This document shows positions 4,517-11,127 of a DNA stretch of 12,795 nt, piece after piece. Position 1 is the stretch's first letter. Every line of letters starts with the position of its first letter. The stretch is taken from NCBI GenBank assembly GCA_902493125.1, contig CABUOF010000057.1, positions 1 through 12,795 of the forward strand, in the 5' to 3' direction. The translations under genes and the position numbers were made by a program. The DNA is from an uncultured Collinsella sp. (GTDB taxonomy: Bacteria; Actinomycetota; Coriobacteriia; Coriobacteriales; Coriobacteriaceae). The notes under the pieces were generated by a model. The model saw nothing but the letters and a program-made list of their open reading frames with translations, was not told where the DNA came from and ran no database searches.

Positions 4517-7258
4517 ATGGACAAGACCGCACAGGACAGCTTGGCAAAGAAGCCCGTCGACATGAGGGACAGGATTCTCGAGCATCTCGAGGCCCTCACC
4601 TCTGCCGTCTCGCTCGACGACCTTGCCCGTCTGTCCACCTCCGACATCGCCGAGACGCTCATCATCTCCAGGAGTCTGGCGAGCCAGTACCTCAACGACC
4701 TTGTTCGCGCCGGCCTTGTGGTTAAGGTGGCGGGCAGGCCTGTCCGTTATTTTCATCGCCGCGCGTTCCAGAAGCGTTTTCAGGTAAAGCTCTCTGCAAG
4801 CGAGTACGCCTCGCTCGCCGACCTCATCCAGGCGACGGGAATCGCCGATCACCGTGACTTCGCGCGCGCCGTGGGCTTCGACCTGAGCCTCAGCTCCGTT
4901 GTCGAGCAGTGCAAGGCTGCGGTTCAGTACCCTCCGTTCGGCCTGCCCATCCTCTTGAGCGGCGGCGTGGGTGTCGGCAAGTCTTTCCTTTCTCGTCTTG
5001 TGTACGAGTACGGCAAGAACCAGGGCTTGCTGTCCCGCGACTCCTCCTATGTGCGCATCGACTGCGCCGGGGTCCCGGACGCCGCCTCGTTCAACGGGCT
5101 TCTTGGCGAGTCGATCGCGAAATCGCGCGGGGGTGTGGTTTTTGTCAACGGCATCGAGGCACTCTCTCCCTCTGCGATGGAGCACTGCCTTGCGACGGCC
5201 CTCGGGCTCGATGCCTCCCAGGATGCGCCGCGCGCTCGCCTCGTTCTTTCGACGACGCTTTCCGCCGATGACCTGAAGGTTTCCTCGGCCTACAGCAAAA
5301 TGCCCATCTGTGCCCGCGTCCCCTCACTCAAGGAGCGGACCCCCGAGGAGCGCGAGGATCTCATCTTGAGCTTCCTGCGCAGCGAGGGGTGCCGAATCGG
5401 TTCTGATGTGAAGATTAGCCGCGGCGCATACCGTTGCCTCGTGAACGCGGACTTTTCCGATAACATCGCCGGCTTGCGCGCCTGCGTGACGAACTGCTGC
5501 GCCAAAGCGTTCCTCAATCGCGAGGGCGACTACGTCGTCGTTCGCCCGTATCTTCTTCCCAGCGGGCTCCTCTCCTCCGCGCAGATCGATCAACAGCCCG
5601 ATGATGGCGTTCTGATCGACGCGTCCCTGGATGCCGCCGAGAGCACAGGGCCGGTCGAGCAGGCGCTCGATGCCCTGTGCTCTCTCGATGAGCGATTCTG
5701 CGCCGGGGAGCTCTCTGTCTCCGAGCTCGTCTCGCAAGCTGTCTCTGCTGTGCGCGGCGTTGAGGATCACTTGATCTTCGGCCGCGGCGTTACCTCCTCG
5801 AGGTCGCGCGCCTTCGAGCGCATCGTGGGCGCGGTCCTTGCCGACGCAGGCTCTTCTTATGGCATCGAGCTTTCGAGGAAGGTCGCTTTTCTACTGGCCC
5901 AGGAGATTTGCCTGCAGTTGTGGCCGGGCATCGGCCTGGCTAAGCGAAAGTCTGCCTGTGCGGAGCAAATCTCCCATCTCCTCGGTGCCGTGACCTCCGA
6001 ATTACCGTTTGCCTCGAGCGTCTCCGATCAGGTCGCCGCAGACGTGGAAGGGGCGCTGGGAATCTCGCTCGATCACTTCACGAAGACGCTTCTGACGCTG
6101 TGCGTCGCATCGGAGTCTCGCGACGCGAAGGCCCTTCGAACGCTCTGCGTCATCTTGTCCCACGGCTACTCAACGGCGACGAGCATCGCCGACGCGGCGA
6201 ACCGTATGCTCGGCATGCATGTGTACGAGGCGGTCGACATGCCCTACGACCAGCAGCTGAAGGACATCGTCGGTCCGCTCCAGCGCCTCGTCGACCGCCA
6301 TTCCTACTGCACCGGGGTTGTGTTCCTCGTCGATATGGGCTCCTTGGAGGAGGCCTATAAGGCCCTCGAGAACGTTACCGACTCCACTATCGGCGTGGTG
6401 AACAACGTCTCTACCGGTCTTGCGCTCGAGATCGGGGTCGGGCTGCTCGGCGGCAAGTCCATCGCCGAGGTTCTTGGCGATGCAACCGCCGCGTGCGTGA
6501 CGCACTGCAAGGTGATCGAGCGCGTCAACCGTGAGGACGCCATCGTCTTCTGCTCCGAGTCCGGGGTCGACGCCGCGGAGAGGATACGCCAGCTCGTCTC
6601 GCAGAGCCTCCCGCGCACCATAGGCGCGCGCCTGCTCACGAGGCCCTTCAAGCAGCTCGTCGCGAACGGGTCGAACGACGCCGTTTTCTCCGAGCACCGC
6701 GTCTGCGCCGTCATCGGCACGGGAGACCCCGGGGTCGCCTCCATCCCCTTCGTCGCCCTCGAGGACATCATGTCGACGGCGTCCGCCTCTAAGGTCGATG
6801 CCGTGTTCGGCAGGTGGCTTGACGCTTCCGAGCTCTCTTCTTTCCACGAGAAGCTGCTCTCGAACATGACGCTGCAGAACGTCATCCGCTCCATCACCAT
6901 CCTCGACCCGGAGCGGCTATTCCACGAGATCGAGAGCGCCGTGCACGAGCTTCAGCGCAGGACAGGCGAGAAGATCGGCAGCAACGCCATCATTGGGCTC
7001 TACGTCCACCTCTGCTGTCTCGTCGAGCGCCTTGTTACCAGAAACCCCATTGAGACCTACGTTGGCCAGGACCGCTTCGAGGAGGAGCGTGCCGATTTCA
7101 TCGAGTCCTTCAGGCAGAGCTTCTCGAGTATCTCGACGCGCTATCGCGTAGAGGTTCCCGTAAGCGAGATCGCATATGTCTTCGACTACATAAGCGTGAG
7201 CGCCGCCCCGGCGCGAGAAGAGCGCCTCGGCTCCTCGGACCTCCTGCTCGACGAGTGA
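4517..7258 (+). CDS. LevR-type PTS-regulated transcriptional activator with degenerate AAA+ domain
   Basis: This encodes 913 residues (B. subtilis LevR has 938). Domains in order: a winged HTH (about 17-80, with a VVKVAGRPVRYFH wing); an AAA+ domain (about 120-345) with Walker A GGVGVGKS (149-156, Lys155); a PRD1-like region (about 425-530); an EIIA-Man-like domain (about 541-665) with LCVILSHGYSTATS holding His549, then DMPYD and FLVDMGSL; an AVIGTGDPGVASIPF segment (731-745); and PRD2 (about 780-892) with YVHLCCLVERLV holding His831. In LevR, phosphorylation by HPr of the EIIA-like domain activates and phosphorylation by EIIB of PRD2 inhibits; the 282-residue spacing of His549 and His831 almost equals LevR's 585/869. 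Oddities: the sigma-54 contact motif GAFTGA is absent (LLGESIAKSRGG at that place), Walker B reads VVFVNGIE instead of LFLDEI, and PRD1 lacks its HL histidine. It most likely controls the PTS operon starting 123 bases downstream. Confidence 0.9.
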   Translation: MDKTAQDSLAKKPVDMRDRILEHLEALTSAVSLDDLARLSTSDIAETLIISRSLASQYLNDLVRAGLVVKVAGRPVRYFHRRAFQKRFQVKLSASEYASLADLIQATGIADHRDFARAVGFDLSLSSVVEQCKAAVQYPPFGLPILLSGGVGVGKSFLSRLVYEYGKNQGLLSRDSSYVRIDCAGVPDAASFNGLLGESIAKSRGGVVFVNGIEALSPSAMEHCLATALGLDASQDAPRARLVLSTTLSADDLKVSSAYSKMPICARVPSLKERTPEEREDLILSFLRSEGCRIGSDVKISRGAYRCLVNADFSDNIAGLRACVTNCCAKAFLNREGDYVVVRPYLLPSGLLSSAQIDQQPDDGVLIDASLDAAESTGPVEQALDALCSLDERFCAGELSVSELVSQAVSAVRGVEDHLIFGRGVTSSRSRAFERIVGAVLADAGSSYGIELSRKVAFLLAQEICLQLWPGIGLAKRKSACAEQISHLLGAVTSELPFASSVSDQVAADVEGALGISLDHFTKTLLTLCVASESRDAKALRTLCVILSHGYSTATSIADAANRMLGMHVYEAVDMPYDQQLKDIVGPLQRLVDRHSYCTGVVFLVDMGSLEEAYKALENVTDSTIGVVNNVSTGLALEIGVGLLGGKSIAEVLGDATAACVTHCKVIERVNREDAIVFCSESGVDAAERIRQLVSQSLPRTIGARLLTRPFKQLVANGSNDAVFSEHRVCAVIGTGDPGVASIPFVALEDIMSTASASKVDAVFGRWLDASELSSFHEKLLSNMTLQNVIRSITILDPERLFHEIESAVHELQRRTGEKIGSNAIIGLYVHLCCLVERLVTRNPIETYVGQDRFEEERADFIESFRQSFSSISTRYRVEVPVSEIAYVFDYISVSAAPAREERLGSSDLLLDE

Positions 7259-7298
7259 CCTTCCCCGCGCCGCCGCAAGCTGACCGCGCGTCCTCAAT

Positions 7299-7339
7299 AA
7301 TCCGATAACCCCTTGCCCGGCGCGAATCCGGATAGCGCC
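7299..7339. promoter_or_regulatory. repeated AATCCG(G)ATA motif and imperfect palindrome before the PTS operon
   Basis: The 123-base gap between the regulator and the PTS genes holds AATCCGATA (7299-7307) and AATCCGGATA (7325-7334), spaced 26 bases apart. The second sits within an imperfect dyad: GGCGC (7319-7323), ATCCGGAT (7326-7333) and GCGCC (7335-7339). The spacing is roughly two and a half helical turns. This is the natural place for the LevR-like protein to bind. No sigma-54 promoter (GG-10 bases-GC type) and no convincing sigma-70 promoter could be fixed here. Confidence 0.4.
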
Positions 7340-7381
7340 GAGGCAGTACCGAACGTAAAACTTCATTTGATAGGAGCAAAC

Positions 7382-7855
7382 ATGAGTGTTGTTATGGCAC
7401 GAATCGACAATCGCCTGCTTCATGGCATCATCGTGACGCAGTGGGCCCCGGTGTCGGGCGCGACCCGAGTCATGGTCATCGACGACAAGGTCGCCGGCGA
7501 CGAGGTCCTGAAGTCCACTATGAGGATGGCGCGCCCCGCGGGCATGGCCGTCTCGATCATCTCCGAGGAGACCGCGCTCAAGAACTTCGCGGCGGGCAAG
7601 TACGACCGCGAGAAGGTCTTTGTCATCGCCAAGGAGCCCGAGACGATCCTTCACCTGGTCGAGTCGGGCATCGAGCTCCCGTCGCTGATCGTCGGCGGCT
7701 CGCTCGTCAAGGAGGGCGGCGTCCAGCTCACCCAGCGCGCCTATGCCTCCGCCGAGAACGTCCAGAGCTACAAGGCGCTCATCGCCCGCGGCGTCAAGGT
7801 GACGGCACAGTTCGTGCCCGCCGACAAGCCCGTCTCCGTCGCCGACCTCATCTAA
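7382..7855 (+). CDS. PTS mannose/fructose/sorbose family EIIB component
   Basis: This encodes 157 residues, normal for a free-standing EIIB-Man domain. ATG 7382 follows TAGGAG; the open frame further upstream is not conserved. The N-terminus MSVVMARIDNRLLHGIIVTQW carries the family signature DxRLxHG, with His14 as the phosphorylated residue that receives phosphate from EIIA and gives it to the sugar during transport through IIC/IID. It is cytoplasmic. It is the first gene of the B-C-D-A operon; its TAA overlaps the ribosome-binding site of the IIC gene (TAAGGAGGG), indicating tight co-translation. In B. subtilis the equivalent LevE also phosphorylates LevR in the absence of sugar, so this protein is the likely negative input to the upstream regulator (inference). 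Confidence 0.95.
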   Translation: MSVVMARIDNRLLHGIIVTQWAPVSGATRVMVIDDKVAGDEVLKSTMRMARPAGMAVSIISEETALKNFAAGKYDREKVFVIAKEPETILHLVESGIELPSLIVGGSLVKEGGVQLTQRAYASAENVQSYKALIARGVKVTAQFVPADKPVSVADLI

Positions 7856-7864
7856 GGAGGGATC

Positions 7865-8650
7865 ATGGTCAACTTCACTATCCTGCAGGTCGTCCTTTTG
7901 ACCCTGCTGGCCTTCATCAAGCACGTGGACTACTACGGCATCCCGATGATCTTCGTCAACTATGCCGTCTTCTGGGGCCTTATCACCGGCGTCGTCATGG
8001 GCGACTGGCAGACCGGCCTCGTCATCGGCGGCACCATCCAGCTCATGCAGCTCGGCGTCGCGGGCTTCGGCGGCTCGTCGATTCCCGACTACGGCACGAT
8101 GGCCATCATCGCCACCGCCTACGGCGTGACCCTGGGCGCGGACACGGGCCTCGCCATCGGCCTGCCGGTCGGCATGCTCGGCATCCAGCTCGACGTCATC
8201 GTCAAGATCCTCAACGGCTTCGTCGTCGAGAAGTCCCAGAAGTTCTGCAACGAGGGTAAGTTCAATCAGATGAACGCCATCCTGTGGGTCTGCCCCGCGC
8301 TCTTCGGCCTGTGCGCCGCCCTGCCCGTCTTTGTCTCCGTGACGCTCGGCCAGCCCGCCGTCAACTGGCTCCTCGAGGTCATGCCTCAGTGGTTCCTCTC
8401 CGGTCTCACCCTCGCCGGCAAGATGCTCCCGGCCATCGGTATCGCCATGCTGCTCCGCTACATGCCCACCGGCAAGTACTTCCAGTACCTGCTCGTCGGC
8501 TTCTTCCTCTCGGCCTTCCTGAACGTGCCCATCATCGGCGCCGCCATCGTCGGCGTTGCCCTCGCGATCGCGTTCTACCAGCGTGCCGAGAGGGACACCG
8601 AGCTCGCCGCCCACGCTTCCGCAGACGCCTTCATCGGAGAGGATGAGTAA
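7865..8650 (+). CDS. PTS mannose/fructose/sorbose family EIIC component
   Basis: This encodes 261 residues, a typical length. It is the integral membrane subunit forming the sugar channel with IID. Many hydrophobic segments are visible, from FTILQVVLLTLLAFI at the N-terminus to a final segment (IGAAIVGVALAIAFY) just before a short charged cytoplasmic tail. The segment IGGTIQLMQLGVAGFGG followed by SSIPDYGTMAIIATAYGV is the conserved EIIC-Man core. ATG 7865 lies 8 bases after an AAGGAGGG site. It ends 2 bases before the IID start, consistent with coupled translation. The sequence alone does not decide between mannose, fructose and another sugar. Confidence 0.95.
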   Translation: MVNFTILQVVLLTLLAFIKHVDYYGIPMIFVNYAVFWGLITGVVMGDWQTGLVIGGTIQLMQLGVAGFGGSSIPDYGTMAIIATAYGVTLGADTGLAIGLPVGMLGIQLDVIVKILNGFVVEKSQKFCNEGKFNQMNAILWVCPALFGLCAALPVFVSVTLGQPAVNWLLEVMPQWFLSGLTLAGKMLPAIGIAMLLRYMPTGKYFQYLLVGFFLSAFLNVPIIGAAIVGVALAIAFYQRAERDTELAAHASADAFIGEDE

Positions 8651-8652
8651 CC

Positions 8653-9486
8653 ATGGAAAACGAGAACATCACCGCCGTCGCCGAGGGCAAGCCCTCCGGC
8701 TACAAGGTCACCAAGAAGGATCTGCGCAACGCGAACTGGCGCTGGCTCATGAGCGTGTGCACCTTCAACTACCAGACCCAGCAGGGCGCCTCAGTCGCCT
8801 ACGCCCTCTCGCCGGTCCTGAGGAAGATCTACACGAACGACGAGGACTATAAGCAAGCGCTCAACAACCACTTCCGCTACTACAATACCCAGCCTTGGCT
8901 CGCCGCCATCATCCTTGGCGCCTGCGTGGCCATGGAGGAACGCGACGGCCTAGCGGCGGCGGACGCCGTCCAAGACCTGAAGATCGGCACCATGGGACCG
9001 CTCGCCGGCGTCGGCGACTCCCTGCTCATGACCATGATCCCGACCATCATGGGCTCCATCGCCGCCTACATGGCCATCGAGGGCAACCCCGTGGGAGCCG
9101 GCATCTGGTTCGCGCTCATCCTGGCCATCTTCTGGGTCCGCATGCACGCCCTCGAGTTCGGCTACAAGCAGGGCGTGAAGCTCGTCACCGACTTCAGCGA
9201 GAAGCTTCCCAACCTCACTGCCGCCGCCTCCGTGCTCGGCCTCACCGTGGTCGGCTGCCTCATCGCCTCGGTCATCGGCGTCACCTGCCCGATTAGCTTC
9301 AGCTTCGGCGACGTCTCGATGGAGATTCAGCCGCTGCTCGACAAGATCCTGCCTGCCATGATCCCCGCCGCCATCACGGGAAGCGCGTATTACCTTCTTA
9401 CCAAGAAGAACGCGAGCATGACGGTCCTCATCCTCGTGGTGATCGTCCTCGCGATGGTCGCCTCCGCCGCTGGCATCCTCGCTTAG
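8653..9486 (+). CDS. PTS mannose/fructose/sorbose family EIID component
   Basis: This encodes 277 residues, normal for EIID-Man. It is the membrane partner of IIC. Family motifs appear in order: WRWLMSVCTFNYQTQQGASVAYALSP in two runs (about 29-53), HFRYYNTQPWLAAIILGACVAMEE (73-96 region; the family usually reads FFNTHP, here YYNTQP), and MGPLAGVGDSL (114-124). A hydrophobic C-terminal region ends VILVVIVLAMVASAAGILA. ATG 8653 follows the IIC stop by 2 bases; GAGAGGATGAG just upstream is the likely ribosome-binding site. EIID with IIC defines the sugar specificity of this PTS class. Confidence 0.95.
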   Translation: MENENITAVAEGKPSGYKVTKKDLRNANWRWLMSVCTFNYQTQQGASVAYALSPVLRKIYTNDEDYKQALNNHFRYYNTQPWLAAIILGACVAMEERDGLAAADAVQDLKIGTMGPLAGVGDSLLMTMIPTIMGSIAAYMAIEGNPVGAGIWFALILAIFWVRMHALEFGYKQGVKLVTDFSEKLPNLTAAASVLGLTVVGCLIASVIGVTCPISFSFGDVSMEIQPLLDKILPAMIPAAITGSAYYLLTKKNASMTVLILVVIVLAMVASAAGILA

Positions 9487-9512
9487 CTTCGACCCAAGAG
9501 ATTGGTGAATCA

Positions 9513-9911
9513 ATGAGAAAGATAGTTGTGGCGAGCCATTCCCTTCTCGCCCAGGGCTTCAAAGACACCCTCGAGTTTCTTACGGGTAAGAGCGACGCCG
9601 TCAACGCCGTGTGCGCCTACGTGAACGACAACGGCGAGGGGCTCGACGCGGCGGTCGAGGCGGCTCTTTCGGGCACTGACGAGGTCGTCGTCCTCACCGA
9701 CGCGCTCGGCGGCAGCGTGAACCAGCGCTTCTCCCGCTTCGCCTCCGACCGGATCCACGTGATCGCGGGTGTCAACCTCCCGCTCGCCATGACGGTCGCG
9801 CTCGCGCGCCCCGACGAGAAACTCGACTTCGACGCCCTCGTCGACGAGGCGCGCCAGCAGATCGTCTACGTGAACGGTGCCAGTTCCGCCGAGTGCGAAG
9901 ACGACGAATAG
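9513..9911 (+). CDS. PTS mannose/fructose/sorbose family EIIA component
   Basis: This encodes 132 residues, the usual size of a stand-alone EIIA-Man domain. MRKIVVASHSLLAQG places the HPr-phosphorylated His9 in the standard position, and VVVLTDALGGSVNQRF (79-94 region) matches the conserved 'DLxGGSPxN' turn. It is cytoplasmic and hands phosphate to EIIB. The ribosome-binding site is weak (GGTG at 9504-9507) and the gap from the IID stop is 26 bases, the loosest junction of the operon. The stop TAG leads straight into GAGGAGG of the next gene. The acidic tail (AECEDDE) is not family-typical but harmless. Confidence 0.93.
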   Translation: MRKIVVASHSLLAQGFKDTLEFLTGKSDAVNAVCAYVNDNGEGLDAAVEAALSGTDEVVVLTDALGGSVNQRFSRFASDRIHVIAGVNLPLAMTVALARPDEKLDFDALVDEARQQIVYVNGASSAECEDDE

Positions 9912-9923
9912 AGGAGGTCGACG

Positions 9924-11048
9924 ATGAGAGAGTTCCTTAAGGACGTGTGGATGCACGGCGGTGAGGAAAGCCGCGCCATCACCCCCGAGAACATCACGGG
10001 CGAGAAGGGCCGTGCCGCCATGTCGGCCAGCCACCTCGGCGTCGGCCGCAAGGGCTCGTGCTGCGTGCCCCTTGAGTCCGGCGAGACCATCACGCTCGCG
10101 GACATCGAGGGCCCCGGCATCATCCGCCACATCTGGATGACCGTCCCCGACAAGACCGCCGCCGGCAGCTTCGTCATGCGCGACCTCGTGCTGCGCTTCT
10201 ACTGGGACGACGAGGAGACCCCCTCGGTCGAGTGCCCTGTCGGCGACTTCTTCTGCAACGGCTTCGGTGAGCGCGCCATCGTCAACTCGATGCCCATCTG
10301 CGTGAACCCGACGGGCGGCATGAACTGCTACTTCGAGATGCCTTTCAGGAAGCACGCCAAGGTCACGCTTACGAGCGAGCACCCCGGGTTCATTAAGTAC
10401 ATCTTCTACACGTTCAACTACGCGCTCACCGACGTGCCGGACGACGCCATGTACTTCCACGCCCGTTTTAACCGCGAGCGCAGCACCCGCAGGGGCGTCG
10501 ACTACACCGTGCTCGACGGCGTGCGCGGTAAGGGCTACTACGTCGGCACCTACATGGCCCTGTGCGCCCTGGAGCGCTATTGGTGGGGCGAGGGCGAGAT
10601 GAAGTTCTTCCTCGACGGCGACGAGGAGTTCCCCACGGTCACCTCGACGGGAGCCGAGGACTACTTCGGCGGTGCCTGGGCCTTTCTCGACAGGCCGCCC
10701 CACGCGCTGCCCGAGGCGCAGTGCTTCAACACGCTGTTCGCCGGCTACCCGTACCGCTCGACGCGCGACGCCACGCGCGACCGCTTCAGCGCGGGCAAGC
10801 CGAACCCGAACCCGATGCTCGCGACCAACGACGACGCGCTGCCCAGGCATGGCCTCTACAGGTGGCACCTTCCCGACCCGATCTCGTTCAAGGAGGACCT
10901 GCGCGTGACGTTCCAGGACCTCGGCAACGACGACATCAAGCTCTACGAGCGCGAGGACGACATCTCCACCGTCGCCTACTGGTACCAAAGCGAGCCGCAC
11001 GCCGTGCTCGCCCCGTTTGCCGCAAGGCAGGACCGCGTGCCCAGGTAG
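9924..11048 (+). CDS. GH172 glycoside hydrolase (formerly DUF2961), cytoplasmic
   Basis: This encodes 374 residues, close to the single-module length of the family. ATG 9924 has GAGGAGG 6 bases upstream. GH172 was founded on the Bifidobacterium dentium enzyme acting on difructose dianhydride I/alpha-fructofuranosides and also includes alpha-D-arabinofuranosidases. Family features seen: SASHLGVGRKGSCCVPL and IEGPGIIRHIW near the N-terminus, PVGDFFCNGFG (105-115), the central block RYWWGEGEMKFFLDGDEEFPT (218-238 region) and STGAEDYFGGAW (241-252). The glutamates in these last two blocks (Glu223/Glu225 and Glu245) are the likely catalytic pair by position. There is no signal peptide or transmembrane segment, so it acts in the cytoplasm on what the PTS brings in. 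Followed by a fructokinase-like ROK gene, it most likely cleaves a phosphorylated fructose-containing saccharide. A D-arabinofuranoside substrate is the alternative. Confidence 0.88.
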   Translation: MREFLKDVWMHGGEESRAITPENITGEKGRAAMSASHLGVGRKGSCCVPLESGETITLADIEGPGIIRHIWMTVPDKTAAGSFVMRDLVLRFYWDDEETPSVECPVGDFFCNGFGERAIVNSMPICVNPTGGMNCYFEMPFRKHAKVTLTSEHPGFIKYIFYTFNYALTDVPDDAMYFHARFNRERSTRRGVDYTVLDGVRGKGYYVGTYMALCALERYWWGEGEMKFFLDGDEEFPTVTSTGAEDYFGGAWAFLDRPPHALPEAQCFNTLFAGYPYRSTRDATRDRFSAGKPNPNPMLATNDDALPRHGLYRWHLPDPISFKEDLRVTFQDLGNDDIKLYEREDDISTVAYWYQSEPHAVLAPFAARQDRVPR

Positions 11049-11075
11049 GGTCGCCTCGAAACAAGCCAACGTTAT

Positions 11076-11113
11076 GGGCGCCCGCGGTTGACCATGACTG
11101 CGGGCGTCCCTTT
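11076..11113 (+). terminator. stem-loop between GH172 and kinase genes, weak terminator or mRNA-processing hairpin
   Basis: GGGCGCCCGC (11076-11085) pairs with GCGGGCG-T-CCC (11100-11110), giving 10 base pairs with one bulged T and a 14-base loop. Only TTT follows, so termination would be partial at most. It may lower expression of the kinase relative to the upstream genes or protect the upstream mRNA end. Confidence 0.45.
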
Positions 11114-11127
11114 GTAAGGAGGATCAC

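Noticed and set aside
4196..5185. Minus-strand 329-residue open frame spanning the start of the regulator gene
   Set aside because: It covers the regulator's start, ribosome-binding site and HTH region in antisense and shows no domain of its own.
6917..8614. 565-residue minus-strand open frame over the regulator end and the IIB and IIC genes
   Set aside because: It crosses three confirmed genes and is a low-complexity Asp/Glu/Arg/Gly-rich product typical of antisense frames in high-GC DNA.
9510..11069. 519-residue minus-strand open frame opposite EIIA and GH172
   Set aside because: It is antisense to two genes with clear family motifs, and its composition is repetitive Val/Ala/Arg/Glu without a recognisable domain.
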